From the NCBI GenBank assembly GCA_023415825.1, contig JAEZJF010000010.1, forward strand, positions 196,810-260,809: 64,000 bases of DNA, read 5' to 3'. Both the position numbers and the translations under genes were made by a program. The notes under the pieces were generated by a model. That model was given only the letters and a program-made list of their open reading frames with translations, made no database searches and was not told where the DNA came from. Below, in pieces: positions 24,084 to 33,107 of the stretch. Numbering within the stretch: position 1 is the stretch's first letter; each line of letters opens with the position of its first letter. This DNA is from Bacillota bacterium (GTDB lineage: Bacteria > Bacillota > Clostridia > DSM-8532).

Positions 24084-25361
24084 TTAAACGAACATCATCA
24101 GGTTTGCCGAAAAAACGTTATCCGTGTGTTCAATTTCGAGGGTTCCATCATATTTTTCCAGTATCATCCCTACATTATTTAATCCAATCCCGTGGTTCTC
24201 ACAGCCAGGATGAAGAGTAACCAATTTATTATTTTTATACTTGATTTCACCATTAAAAGAATTATCAATTCTTATAAGCAGTCTGCCTTTATCATATCGT
24301 ATTTTCAAATCAATAAATTTGTCTTTTTCTAACTTTCTTGCGGCGTTTATTGCGTTATCTATAATGTTTCCTAATATTGTTGTCATATCAAAGGGATTAA
24401 CCTGAAGATTTTCCGGAATACTCAGCCCCACATTGATTCTGATTTCATATTGCTCCGCTTCCTGTTTTTTATAATTAAGAATACTATCAATAACTAAATT
24501 GCCGGAATTATAAGACTCTTTTACACTTTTATAGACGCCCATGATCTTACCTATATATGCCGCTGCCTCTTTTTGCTCATTCCTCTGCACAAGAGCTGCG
24601 ATGACAGATAAATGGTTCTTATAATCATGTTTTTCTGCATTTCTGATCTTTATGGATTCATTCATGAGTTCAAATTGATTAACATAGTATTCATTTTGCT
24701 TTTTAATAATAAGGCTTTGACATTTATCCGCATATTCTGCGGATATTTCAACATATAAGAGAATGACAGCAATATTAATGATTAATATGACAATAATCAG
24801 AACAACCGTTATTTTATTACCGATATTAAAATTCACAAAAATTATAATAGCGCACAGTGAGACGATTGGAATAAAGGTTATTCTGGACCACATTAAATTT
24901 GGCAGGTAAACATCATTTTTTATATTTAAAAAAACGGATAAAAAATAAACCGCGATGTATTCCGTAATCCTTACTATGACGACCTGCCAGACAAACCCAT
25001 TTGAATAGAACTTTGTATGCATTGGCGAAGTTTGCTCAAAAATTAAGAAATATATTAATTCAATACATGTCAACATCAGACAAAATAAAACCGAGGATAA
25101 AATTCTCTTTGTGGAAGATGCGCGATAATAAAAAGTTATTCCGGTACACACTAGAATATTGTATGTCAATAAAACAAGCGGATTATTAACAAATAAATTA
25201 AGAGCTAATAATATCATATAAATGCCTGCATAAGACAGCAGCGTTATTCTTTTGCTAATGTAAGGGGTTCCAAATAGAGACGCCATATATTTATAATGCA
25301 CATAAGCATCTGGGATCTTTAACAGTAGAACAACCACCAATTGAAGATTCGATAATTGCAT
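24084..25361 (-). CDS. AgrC-like sensor histidine kinase (GHKL type)
   Basis: The 425-residue protein has six to seven membrane helices in the first 190 residues and a short coiled linker. The phospho-acceptor region is 'KHDYKNHLSVIAALVQ' (His about 245), and the GHKL ATPase has 'ILGNIIDNAINAARK' (N box) and 'HGIGLNNV' (G box). This is the HPK10/AgrC class that senses peptides from outside. It starts two bases after the LytTR regulator stop, in one operon. No agrB or agrD-like gene was found near, so the signal is either made elsewhere or is not a cyclic peptide. Confidence 0.9.
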   Translation of the reverse strand: MQLSNLQLVVVLLLKIPDAYVHYKYMASLFGTPYISKRITLLSYAGIYMILLALNLFVNNPLVLLTYNILVCTGITFYYRASSTKRILSSVLFCLMLTCIELIYFLIFEQTSPMHTKFYSNGFVWQVVIVRITEYIAVYFLSVFLNIKNDVYLPNLMWSRITFIPIVSLCAIIIFVNFNIGNKITVVLIIVILIINIAVILLYVEISAEYADKCQSLIIKKQNEYYVNQFELMNESIKIRNAEKHDYKNHLSVIAALVQRNEQKEAAAYIGKIMGVYKSVKESYNSGNLVIDSILNYKKQEAEQYEIRINVGLSIPENLQVNPFDMTTILGNIIDNAINAARKLEKDKFIDLKIRYDKGRLLIRIDNSFNGEIKYKNNKLVTLHPGCENHGIGLNNVGMILEKYDGTLEIEHTDNVFSANLMMFV

Positions 25362-25363
25362 TT

Positions 25364-26080
25364 TTATCTTTCCTTTTCAATTGTAATCTGAAGGTCCCTT
25401 ATTTCTTTACGCCGTGACTGACTTATCGGCAATACCGTTTTATCTGACATAACTAAATAATCGTAGCTAAACTCAATAACATGGTTATAGTTAATTAAAT
25501 ACGACTTGTGTATGTAAAAAAACTGACATGCCTGCAACTGAGAAAATATGTCTGAAAGCGATCCATAAAAAATGATCTCCCCCGCTGATGTCGTCATCTT
25601 TACCTGCCTATTAATACTTTCAAAGTAAAGTATATCTTCAATCAGCTTTTTATTTGTGTTATGGCCTTGTTTATAAGTGAAATACTTGTATTTCTTTGCT
25701 GACAGTTCCATCGCTTTTTTCAGCACTTTAGTAATTTTTTCGAACTCGAGTGGTTTTATAAGAAAATTCAAGGGTCTGACGTTAAATAATTCTATGGCGT
25801 AGCTTTGCTTCCCGGATATATACACAATCTGCATGGTTTCATTTCGAAGCTCGTTGCGTATCTTTTCACCTATTTCAACACCGTTCATCTGCTTGAATTC
25901 AATATCCAAAAATAGAATATCGTATTCAATTCCGGAACTCAGAAATTTACACAATTCCTCTCCGGAATAATATACGTCTATCTCTATTTCCACAGATATT
26001 GATTTGCTATAATCTATAATCATTTGCTCAATCTGGGAACAGATCTCTATTTCATCATCGCATATAACGACGCGATACAT
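25364..26080 (-). CDS. LytTR-type response regulator (AgrA-like)
   Basis: The 238-residue protein has a receiver domain with the acidic pocket 'VICDDE' (residues 5-10), phospho-acceptor in 'ILFLDIEF' (Asp about 59) and Lys in 'FLIKPLEF'. A LytTR DNA-binding domain follows ('YFESINRQVKMTTSAGE', 'FFYIHKSYLINYNHV'). AAAGGGTGA precedes ATG 26080. It is the first gene of the operon with the AgrC-like kinase. The 255 bases upstream (26081-26335) hold no gene; a TGGCAA/TATGAT pair with 17-base spacing on the plus strand probably serves the next gene. Confidence 0.9.
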   Translation of the reverse strand: MYRVVICDDEIEICSQIEQMIIDYSKSISVEIEIDVYYSGEELCKFLSSGIEYDILFLDIEFKQMNGVEIGEKIRNELRNETMQIVYISGKQSYAIELFNVRPLNFLIKPLEFEKITKVLKKAMELSAKKYKYFTYKQGHNTNKKLIEDILYFESINRQVKMTTSAGEIIFYGSLSDIFSQLQACQFFYIHKSYLINYNHVIEFSYDYLVMSDKTVLPISQSRRKEIRDLQITIEKER

Positions 26081-26335
26081 TTTGCGTCACCCTTTTCAAT
26101 GTTTTCTAAAAAAAACCACATTTCATTAAATTAACACAAAAGGGCTGTTTTTGCAATGCCAACCTTGTTTCTACACATGGCTGATGTATGAATTTGTTTT
26201 CCTCATAATCACGTGATTTTTTAATAGATTTTTGGTTTCCGAAAATTCTGGCAAAATAAAATAAGAATAGCTATGATAGAATTAATGATAATATTAAATT
26301 AAGAGAGTTGGAACGCTTCAGTATAAAGGGCGAAT

Positions 26336-27154
26336 ATGGATAAACTATTATTTGGGATATCAGGCTTACCAATAGGCAATGGATCAAAAAAATTTAACTA
26401 TGCTTCTGGCATTGACTATTTAAAATCAATAGGGCTTGATGCTATGGAACTTCTTTTTGTGCGAAATGTAAATGTGACAGATAAAAATAAACATATAATA
26501 TTAAAAACCAAGTTAGACAATGATTTTTATCTGTCGGCTCATGGATCACATTATATAAATTTAAATGCAGATGAATATGAAAAGCAAGAACAGTCATTGG
26601 AAAGAATAACAAATGCAATGGAAGGATTATTAAAAGTTAAGGGGAAAAGCTTAGTATTTCATCCGGGCTTTTATTTAAAGGACGCAAAAGAGGAGGCTTA
26701 TAATACTATAAAAGAAAACTTGTTAAAGCTTCCATACAGAGAAATAGATTATAGGCTTGAGACTACGGGAAAAAAGACCCAGTTTGGGACACTTGAGGAA
26801 TTAGTTTCTCTCTGTAAAGAAGTAAGCTCCTGCAAGTTATGTATTGACTTTTCTCATATACATGCAAGACAGAATGGCTGTTTAAAAGGCTATGATGATT
26901 TTACAAAAATACTGCAATACGTGGTGGATAAGTTGGGCAGGTCTGCTCTAGATGATATGCATATCCACATGGGTGGAATAAACTACAATGAAAAAGGCGA
27001 GATAAGCCATCTTCCCTTATTAGAAAGTGATTTCAACTATTCGGAGTGTCTAAAAGCCATAAAAGATTATAATATCAAAGGATGTATAATTGTAGAGGGA
27101 CCTCTGCTAGAGAAAGATGCCTTGTTAGTGAAGAATACTTTTGAAAAATTATAA
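26336..27154 (+). CDS. Endonuclease IV-like AP endonuclease / xylose-isomerase-like TIM barrel
   Basis: The 272-residue protein has the metal-ligand series of the endonuclease IV family. His is in 'LSAHGSHYINL', His in 'VFHPGFYL', Glu in 'RLETTGKKTQFGTLEELV', Asp-His in 'LCIDFSHIHARQNG', His in 'DMHIHMGG' and Glu in 'VEGPLL'. Endonuclease IV cleaves at abasic sites with three zinc ions. The DNA-glycosylase gene only 51 bases downstream supports a base-excision-repair role. The alternative, a sugar isomerase of the same fold, is less likely given this neighbour. Confidence 0.8.
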   Translation: MDKLLFGISGLPIGNGSKKFNYASGIDYLKSIGLDAMELLFVRNVNVTDKNKHIILKTKLDNDFYLSAHGSHYINLNADEYEKQEQSLERITNAMEGLLKVKGKSLVFHPGFYLKDAKEEAYNTIKENLLKLPYREIDYRLETTGKKTQFGTLEELVSLCKEVSSCKLCIDFSHIHARQNGCLKGYDDFTKILQYVVDKLGRSALDDMHIHMGGINYNEKGEISHLPLLESDFNYSECLKAIKDYNIKGCIIVEGPLLEKDALLVKNTFEKL

Positions 27155-27205
27155 ATATCGACTAGCCTAAACTGGATCAAAAAGATGGAGGACATATTTT
27201 AAACT

Positions 27206-27982
27206 ATGGAATCAGAATATTTAAGAAAAAAGGAGTTAAGTGAAAAACTATTAGCTTATCATAAAGAATCTTGTTTAGATCAGAGTGTTTTACTTGGGTC
27301 ATTGATTTCACAAGAAGCAAGGGGATTTATTGTGAACAATGCAAATGCATTCATTTTTGGATTAATAGCTGATCAATCAACAAAAGCTGAACTAGCATGG
27401 TCTTTACCCTTTCGCTTAAAGAAAAGACTAGGTCATTTTGATATGCACAAAATGGGGAGTGAGGGTTATGAGCATGAAATAGAGATGGCTATAAAAGATA
27501 AGCCTGCTTTACATAGATATCCAGGAAGAATAGCTCATTATCTTCATTTAGCTAGTAAGCACATTATAGATAATTATCAAGCTAACGGTGCTAATATTTG
27601 GTTAAATACAGATAGTGCTAAAGAAATAATTGACCGATTATGTGCTTTTAAAGGTATTAGCTCAAAAAAAGCTGCTCTTGGAACAATGTTATTAGTAAGA
27701 GATAAAGGCGTCTATGTAAAGGATGCTCATATTATTGATATTGCTTATGATATACATGTTAGAAGAGTCTTCTTAAGAATTGGATTGGTTAAGGGTGATA
27801 CATTGGAGCAAGTGACTGAAGTGGCGAAGCTCATTTACCCTGATTTTCCAGGGAAACTTACTACTCCTATTTGGGTTATTGGAAGGGAATATTGCCGACC
27901 AACAAGCCCATTATGTGATAATTGTCCTATTTCTAGCCTATGTGAAAGAAAAGTTCATTTAGGCGGAGATATACGCGCATAA
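27206..27982 (+). CDS. Endonuclease III-like DNA glycosylase with [4Fe-4S]
   Basis: The 258-residue protein ends with the iron-sulfur loop C-x6-C-x2-C-x5-C ('CRPTSPLCDNCPISSLC'), typical of Nth/MutY glycosylases. The helix-hairpin-helix region is 'FKGISSKKAALGTML', with a candidate catalytic Lys, and 'DIAYDIHVRRVFLRIGL' holds the conserved Asp. It removes damaged bases and may cut the strand. It follows the AP endonuclease gene, so both steps of base-excision repair are encoded together. Exact base specificity is unknown. Confidence 0.8.
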   Translation: MESEYLRKKELSEKLLAYHKESCLDQSVLLGSLISQEARGFIVNNANAFIFGLIADQSTKAELAWSLPFRLKKRLGHFDMHKMGSEGYEHEIEMAIKDKPALHRYPGRIAHYLHLASKHIIDNYQANGANIWLNTDSAKEIIDRLCAFKGISSKKAALGTMLLVRDKGVYVKDAHIIDIAYDIHVRRVFLRIGLVKGDTLEQVTEVAKLIYPDFPGKLTTPIWVIGREYCRPTSPLCDNCPISSLCERKVHLGGDIRA

Positions 27983-28095
27983 TTTTTATTAGATTTAGTC
28001 GTGGATAAACTCAATAAGCGAGCACAGGGATTATACTATTCATGTGGATTCAAACTCCTTGTTGAAAACAACTCATTTTGCATTAGAGTATAAGT

Positions 28096-28144
28096 ACGCT
28101 GAATTTGTTAGAGCGATGGCTTTTTCAGAAAATAGGTTCGACAA
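28096..28144 (+). pseudogene. Internally deleted remnant of a DUF362 gene
   Basis: Bases 28096-28119 match 20943-20966 inside the DUF362 gene with one difference, and 28118-28144 match 21899-21925 at its very end with three differences. The roughly 930 bases between are missing, and the junction falls on a shared GG. This is a relic of a second DUF362 gene next to the TetR operator region. The rest of 27983-28176 has no recognisable content. Confidence 0.65.
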
Positions 28145-28176
28145 AGACTGAATTTACCAAACGAACTAAAGAAATC

Positions 28177-28226
28177 TTGACTACTTAACACTTGTTAAGT
28201 ATAATCTACTTAACAAGTGTTAAGTA
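28177..28226 (+). promoter_or_regulatory. Promoter with two tandem TetR operators
   Basis: TTGACT (28177-28182), 17 bases, TATAAT (28200-28205) form a strong promoter. A 20-base dyad TACTTAACACTTGTTAAGTA (28182-28201) fills the spacer and its exact reverse complement lies at 28207-28226 over the start site. Together they also form one large inverted repeat. This predicts tight autorepression of the TetR/SDR operon. Confidence 0.85.
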
Positions 28227-28230
28227 GGTG

Positions 28231-28851
28231 ATGAAAATAGCTTTTGAAAACACAAAACAACAAATTTTGGATGTTGCACTAAGACAATTTTCGCAACGTG
28301 GTTATTCCGCTGTTTCAATTCGAAGTATATGTAAGGATATTGGTATCAAAGAAAGTGCTGTTTATTATCATTTTAAAAACAAACAGGATATTTTAAACAA
28401 CCTTATTGCGGAATTCGAAGACATGGCAAACAGGATGAACCATTCGTTGGAATCAGGATTTAAAGATACTATACCAGCGAATATTGAGGATAATAATTTT
28501 TTACAAGTAGGCAAAAAGTATTATTCGGATTTCCTGAACAACCCTAGAATTTACCAATTAATTGGTATGTTGATGATAGAACAGCGGAATTGTCCTGAGC
28601 TTGGAAGATTATATAGCCGGCTGATGTTTGAAAAGCCGGTAGAGATGCAGACTAGGTATTTTTCATTACTAATTGAATGGGGGTACTTGAAAGACCTTCA
28701 AGCAAGAGAACTTGCGGTTACCTATCAATCAATTTTTTATTTTTGCTTTTGCCGTCAGATGGCGATGGAACAATCAGTACAGCATGCAGTGCTTGATCTT
28801 GAAAAACATCTGTTATTTTTCTTAAAACAGTACAAAAAGGAGATACTATGA
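28231..28851 (+). CDS. TetR family transcriptional regulator
   Basis: Start taken at ATG 28231 (GTG 28228 is in frame just before); the site AAGTAGGTG abuts it and the predicted transcript leader is under 20 bases. The product, about 206 residues, has a TetR helix-turn-helix 'SIRSICKDIGIKESAVYYHFKNKQDIL' in two parts (residues about 28-55) and a helical sensor domain. It overlaps the SDR gene by four bases. The paired operators directly upstream show autoregulation. Confidence 0.9.
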   Translation: MKIAFENTKQQILDVALRQFSQRGYSAVSIRSICKDIGIKESAVYYHFKNKQDILNNLIAEFEDMANRMNHSLESGFKDTIPANIEDNNFLQVGKKYYSDFLNNPRIYQLIGMLMIEQRNCPELGRLYSRLMFEKPVEMQTRYFSLLIEWGYLKDLQARELAVTYQSIFYFCFCRQMAMEQSVQHAVLDLEKHLLFFLKQYKKEIL

Positions 28852-29603
28852 AAAGTGTATTCATTACCGGTGCGAATGAAGGCATTGGATATTTCATGAT
28901 TTGTCAGTTCCTTGAAGAGGGGAAAAACGTTTCAGTACTTGACATAAATATTGACCAGCTTGAATCTTTACGTACACAGTATCCCAGTAAGTTGCTTGCA
29001 GTAAAAGGGGATGTTAGTAGTATAGAATGTGTTGATAAAGCAGTTCAATTAGCATTGATCAAATTCGGGAAAATAGATTATGCAATTCATAATGCTTGTC
29101 ACTGCCCCTTTGCCGATTTTGAGAAAATGCGTTATGAAGATTACTATAGTACATTTGCCGTAAATTATTTCGGGGCTATAAATCTATGCCGTACAGTACT
29201 GCCTGTTATGAAGAAACAGAATTCCGGAAGAGTATATTTTACATCATCGGCCGTTGGCATCACTGGTTTTCCAGGCATTAATTCATATGCTTCAAGCAAG
29301 GGTGCGATTGAAACATTAGCTAAATGTATGAGTTTAGAATATCAGGATAGTTGTATCAGCTTTCATATATTGCACCCGCCTCTGACTAAAACAAGATCTG
29401 CAGAGCCTTTGCCGATTCCTGAGGATTTCAAGGTAAGTGCAGAAGTGGTTGGTCGTGGCTTAGCAAAACGGATTGATAGTAAAAAATTTATCATTTGTCA
29501 TAATAATTCATTGTTGTTTCAAACGCGTATGATGTATATGTTTCCGGTTGCGATGGGCAAATTTTTAAACAATGGAGCAAAGAAACTGATGACTAAATGT
29601 TAG
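28848..29603 (+). CDS. Short-chain dehydrogenase/reductase (SDR)
   Basis: The 251-residue protein has the SDR nucleotide motif 'TGANEGIG' (residues about 6-13), an acidic residue in 'VLDIN' favouring NAD(H), and 'NAC' in place of NAG near 82. The active-site residues lie in 'TSSAVG' and 'YASSKGA' (Tyr about 150, Lys +4). Substrate unknown. Its start overlaps the TetR stop (ATGA), so it is the regulated partner of that repressor. Confidence 0.9.
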   Translation: MKSVFITGANEGIGYFMICQFLEEGKNVSVLDINIDQLESLRTQYPSKLLAVKGDVSSIECVDKAVQLALIKFGKIDYAIHNACHCPFADFEKMRYEDYYSTFAVNYFGAINLCRTVLPVMKKQNSGRVYFTSSAVGITGFPGINSYASSKGAIETLAKCMSLEYQDSCISFHILHPPLTKTRSAEPLPIPEDFKVSAEVVGRGLAKRIDSKKFIICHNNSLLFQTRMMYMFPVAMGKFLNNGAKKLMTKC

Positions 29604-29714
29604 TTAATGAAATTGAGTCGCATGCTTTAATATGCAAATAAATCGTTAGTTGCAAGACTTCATATATTGTGTTTGACAAACGGCTGCTTGATAATGTTAA
29701 GAAGGAGGTATTCT

Positions 29715-30350
29715 ATGATCGGACCAGATAAGAAAAAACTTTATCCGAATGAAAATATAAAGACGGTCTGCTATATAAGTAATCTACCTAAAAGAGTTAA
29801 TGTTGAGATTGGAGACTATACTTATTACAGCGATAATAAAAATTCCCCGGAGAAATTTTATGATAACATTGAGCACCATTATGAATTCTTGGGAGACAAG
29901 CTGATAATAGGTAAGTTCTGTGCTATAGCGGAGGGCATTAAGTTTATAATGAATGGCGCGAATCACAGAATGGACGGAATTACAACCTATCCTTTTAATA
30001 TTTTTGCATGTGGATGGGAAAAGGTCACTCCTACAAAAGAACAGTTGCCTCTTAAAGGGGACACAGTGATCGGCAATGATGTCTGGTTAGGTCAAAATGT
30101 AACCATTATGCCAGGTATTAAAATTGGTGATGGTGCGATAGTTGCTGCTAATTCGACAGTAGTTAAAAATGTTGAACCATATACAATATATGGCGGAAAT
30201 CCAGCTAAATTTATCAAGAAACGATTTAGTGATGAAAAGATTGAATTTTTGCTAAAGATTCAATGGTGGAACTGGGACGAAGAGAAGATATTTAATAACC
30301 TTGAAAAGTTAACATCACAAGATGGTTTAGATCAATTAATGAAGAGATAA
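29715..30350 (+). CDS. Vat/CatB-type xenobiotic acetyltransferase (left-handed beta helix)
   Basis: Start chosen at ATG 29715 five bases after AAGGAGG; the longer frame to 29667 is unlikely. The 211-residue product has the hexapeptide-repeat fold. The Vat signature is 'FIMNGANHRMDGITTYPF' (catalytic His about 84), followed by 'VIGNDVWLGQNVTIMPG', 'IGDGAIVAANSTVV' and 'YGGNPAKFI', then a 'IQWWNWDEEKI' tail. Members acetylate streptogramin A or chloramphenicol. It could also act on another hydroxyl compound, since environmental homologues are diverse. It stands alone, with no obvious leader peptide. Confidence 0.82.
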   Translation: MIGPDKKKLYPNENIKTVCYISNLPKRVNVEIGDYTYYSDNKNSPEKFYDNIEHHYEFLGDKLIIGKFCAIAEGIKFIMNGANHRMDGITTYPFNIFACGWEKVTPTKEQLPLKGDTVIGNDVWLGQNVTIMPGIKIGDGAIVAANSTVVKNVEPYTIYGGNPAKFIKKRFSDEKIEFLLKIQWWNWDEEKIFNNLEKLTSQDGLDQLMKR

Positions 30351-30452
30351 ACATAAACAATAGAGTTTCTATTATTGGTTTGAACACTGTAGCAATTACC
30401 CCATAGGGTAAACTGATAATAGACTAGTTCTAGTTAAGGAGTTTGGTTATAA

Positions 30453-30917
30453 ATGGTTGATAATAACACAGTTATGAAATCTGGGAGATGTATAGAATGT
30501 GGAGCTGGGGAGACAGATGGGTTTTCATGCTATGAGCTATTCGGGTTTCCTCTTGTGTGGGAGCATAATGATCCAAAGCTATATGAGCTACATTTTTGGC
30601 TCGTCTCATGTTATATGATACAACACCCTTCGAACTATACAGAAGAGGGATATAAGCACTTAGTTAATCTTTTTATTGACGCTTATGATAATGATTGGGA
30701 TACACCATATATTCTCAAGAAAAATCGAGAAATTGTAAAATCATTAAGCAAAATAACAAACCCTATCCCAAGCAACGAAAGAAAGCGTGAACTAAGACTT
30801 TGGCCTATGACAATTGAAGATATATATTTGGGCGGGGAGCAAAATGCAATCGTGAATATCAATAAATGGAAAGAGCTTATTAGAAGTGAATTAAGGCGTT
30901 GTTCCGCCTGCCAATAG
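30453..30917 (+). CDS. DUF5946-like protein
   Basis: The 154-residue product begins with a zinc-ribbon-like 'CIECGAGETDGFSC'. 'FGFPLVWEHNDP' and 'LVSCYMIQHPSNYTEEGYKH' follow, the conserved layout of the DUF5946 family as I know it. The His in the QHP block and the Cys pair could bind metal. AAGGAG lies upstream of ATG 30453. The family has no established function and the neighbours give no hint. Confidence 0.65.
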   Translation: MVDNNTVMKSGRCIECGAGETDGFSCYELFGFPLVWEHNDPKLYELHFWLVSCYMIQHPSNYTEEGYKHLVNLFIDAYDNDWDTPYILKKNREIVKSLSKITNPIPSNERKRELRLWPMTIEDIYLGGEQNAIVNINKWKELIRSELRRCSACQ

Positions 30918-31064
30918 TGCCCAAAATACCGTGGATATGTTTCCGACCACCGACACCTCCAATTCAGTTCAAGAAATCTGTTGCCAGCTTGTGTAAAAAG
31001 CAAAATGGCTTCACTGGTAATTGATATGAAAGCTTGCAAATGAGACATTCATGGGTGAAATGAT

Positions 31065-31430
31065 ATGAGAAAATATTCAAGAGATAAATTTTCAGACGCA
31101 CTACAAGTTGTATCGTCTACCATTAGTAAATGTGAAATGATACAGCCTAAATTTGCGGAGGGGACTTCTCAATATACTCTTCTTAAGAACAGAATAAAGG
31201 CGATGTATATCTCAAGGGCACTAATTACAGAGGACCGAGAAATTGAGCGGTACTCGAAAGAAGAATTGATCGATGCTCTTAAACCGGTAGCATCTGTGAT
31301 AAGTAAGTGTGAAACTGGTCAAAGGAAACATGAGATGGAATCACCTCAATACAAGCGCTTTCAGAAGATTATTGACGCGATGAACATTTCTAAAACGTTG
31401 ATTACAGATGAAATTAGTAAAAGAGGTTAA
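31065..31430 (+). CDS. Two-repeat small protein, unknown function
   Basis: The 121-residue product is an internal duplication. Residues about 4-57 and 63-116 align throughout: 'YSRDKFSDALQVVSSTISKCE' against 'YSKEELIDALKPVASVISKCE', and 'RIKAMYISRALITED' against 'KIIDAMNISKTLITDE'. Each unit looks like a small three-helix module, with one conserved Cys. No family comes to mind. ATG 31065 is the only sensible start. Nothing in the neighbourhood suggests a role. Confidence 0.6.
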   Translation: MRKYSRDKFSDALQVVSSTISKCEMIQPKFAEGTSQYTLLKNRIKAMYISRALITEDREIERYSKEELIDALKPVASVISKCETGQRKHEMESPQYKRFQKIIDAMNISKTLITDEISKRG

Positions 31431-31500
31431 ATCTTGATTACTTCGCTTACTGTATAATACTGCTTTCACACTTTGGGCATTCTCACATTAACATTGGGAT

Positions 31501-31986
31501 TTACAACTTCATTTGCATTAACATCTCAATGCTATCAATCCAATCTTGAACATGCCTATCATCAAAATCGCTTGTTGCCGCAAATCCCGGTAGCAATTTT
31601 GAATTAGGGCATTCTTTGGATATATTGATTTCTATTTGCCCAAATCCACCACCACCATGAGTGCAAAACGGAATGATTGTTTTTCCGTTCAAATCAACAC
31701 TGCGCAGAAAGCTCAATATCGGCGGTGCAAAAGATTTGAACCAGTTTGGTGTTCCTATAAAAATATATTCATAATTGTTTACCGGTTCATTTCCGGAGAG
31801 CAACTTAGGACAATACCCTCTTTCAATTTCATTTCTTGCTTCTTTTGTTGCGCCATTGTAGGTAAATGAATAAGGTTTTTCAGGGATTAATTCTCTAATA
31901 TCTCCGTCTGTAATAATTGCTATATCTTCTGCCAAACTTTTAGTTGTATTTGAATAAGAGTAATATATAACTAATGTTTTACTCAT
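31501..31986 (-). CDS. Flavodoxin
   Basis: The 161-residue protein starts 'TLVIYYSYSNTTKSLAE', the flavodoxin FMN phosphate loop (YYS-x-S-N-T). It continues with 'YIFIGTPNWFKSFAPP', the second FMN loop, and 'FCTHGGGGFGQ', the third. Typical of the Flavodoxin_4 group of clostridial electron carriers or small NAD(P)H:quinone-type reductases. GGAGGATT precedes the start. It is a single gene beside the YafY-type regulator, transcribed in the same direction. Confidence 0.88.
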   Translation of the reverse strand: MSKTLVIYYSYSNTTKSLAEDIAIITDGDIRELIPEKPYSFTYNGATKEARNEIERGYCPKLLSGNEPVNNYEYIFIGTPNWFKSFAPPILSFLRSVDLNGKTIIPFCTHGGGGFGQIEINISKECPNSKLLPGFAATSDFDDRHVQDWIDSIEMLMQMKL

Positions 31987-32070
31987 AATAAATCCTCCGA
32001 AATTCTATTTTCATATTTCGCTTTTCTTCATTATGGTCTGTAATGTAACGTAACTATCCGTTTTTGCCAT

Positions 32071-33003
32071 TTAATTCAAATTATACAATTCCGATAATTG
32101 GCTGATCCGTTTAATAAGATAGTCCCTTACTTTTTTCGGCGCGATACATTCACAACTGCCAAGTATAAGCAAAACGTTATATGCATACTCTTTATCTACA
32201 ATTTGAATTTTTGCCGTATAATAACCGTCCTCAAATGAAGTAATTATGTTGTCGCCCCAAGCTCCGACAAACCCTTGCTTCTCATTCTCATGGAAGCGAA
32301 TTGTCACATCAACTGTTGGATTTTCGATTGTTAATTGCGCATCCATTTTGGCAAAATCAATCAATCGTGGTGAAAATGTGTTTTTTGTCCGATCCATTTG
32401 TATAATACGGTATAGTTTAAAGGTACGCGTTTCATTTCTCAGAAGGCAGTAACCCTGTAAATACCAGCTATTACCTTTCAGCAGCAGACGGTATGGCTCA
32501 ACTTCCCTTGTGGACGTGCTGCCATCCATGTTGCTATATTCCAACATAACTGTTTGCTGATCTGCGATTGCTTTCCTTAATATCGTTAAGTAATCGTCCT
32601 GTCTTGAATCGTTTGACCAGGGTTTAAGGTCAATGGAAATCTGGTTGGTTTGGAAGTCAAGTTCCGCTAACTGCTCTTGAGGTATCATAGCTTTTACTTT
32701 TGCAAGAGTATTGTTAAAGTCATCGCCAGTCAAAACGGCGCGCGCCCCGCCTAGGCCAATCAGGAGCGTAGTAATATCGGAGGTGGTAAAAACACGTTTG
32801 TCAATTTTGTATTCTTCCATAATGCCAACGCCACCATTAGGTCCCATGTAACTGACAATCGGGATGCCTGCCTGGTTGATTGCTTCTATATCACGGTATA
32901 TCGTGCGGGTGGAAACCTCAAACATTTCCGCCAATTTCGTAGCGTTGATGCTCTTGTGTTCCAGTAAAAGCATGACAATGGAAATTAAACGCTCTACCTT
33001 CAT
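32071..33003 (-). CDS. YafY/DeoR-type regulator with WYL domain
   Basis: Start chosen at ATG 33003 with GAGGA eight bases upstream, giving 310 residues. The N-terminal helix-turn-helix is 'INATKLAEMFEVSTRTIYRD' (about residues 16-35), followed by 'SYMGPNGGVGI'. The WYL ligand domain covers residues about 140-210 ('EVEPYRLLLKGNSWYLQGYC'), with a WCX-like C-terminal extension. It is divergent from a VOC-family gene, a common pairing, and probably regulates it. A consensus promoter lies at 33032-33060. Confidence 0.88.
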   Translation of the reverse strand: MKVERLISIVMLLLEHKSINATKLAEMFEVSTRTIYRDIEAINQAGIPIVSYMGPNGGVGIMEEYKIDKRVFTTSDITTLLIGLGGARAVLTGDDFNNTLAKVKAMIPQEQLAELDFQTNQISIDLKPWSNDSRQDDYLTILRKAIADQQTVMLEYSNMDGSTSTREVEPYRLLLKGNSWYLQGYCLLRNETRTFKLYRIIQMDRTKNTFSPRLIDFAKMDAQLTIENPTVDVTIRFHENEKQGFVGAWGDNIITSFEDGYYTAKIQIVDKEYAYNVLLILGSCECIAPKKVRDYLIKRISQLSELYNLN

Positions 33004-33031
33004 CAGCATATCCTCATTTATTTTATAGTTC

Positions 33032-33060
33032 AGTATATGAGTATGACACATAGATGTCAA
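33032..33060 (-). promoter_or_regulatory. Sigma-A promoter of the WYL regulator
   Basis: On the minus strand TTGACA (33060-33055), 17 bases and TATACT (33037-33032). The VOC gene on the plus strand has an extended -10 (TGGTATGCT at 33068-33076) overlapping the same region, so binding of the regulator here could affect both. Confidence 0.75.
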
Positions 33061-33107
33061 GGATATTTGGTATGCTAAACGTATCATTTTGATTGGAGGA
33101 AAACAAT

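Noticed and set aside
24084..26335. Expected agrB/agrD genes beside the AgrC/LytTR pair
   Set aside because: Searched both sides and the 255-base upstream gap; no small amphipathic precursor or AgrB-like membrane protease was seen.
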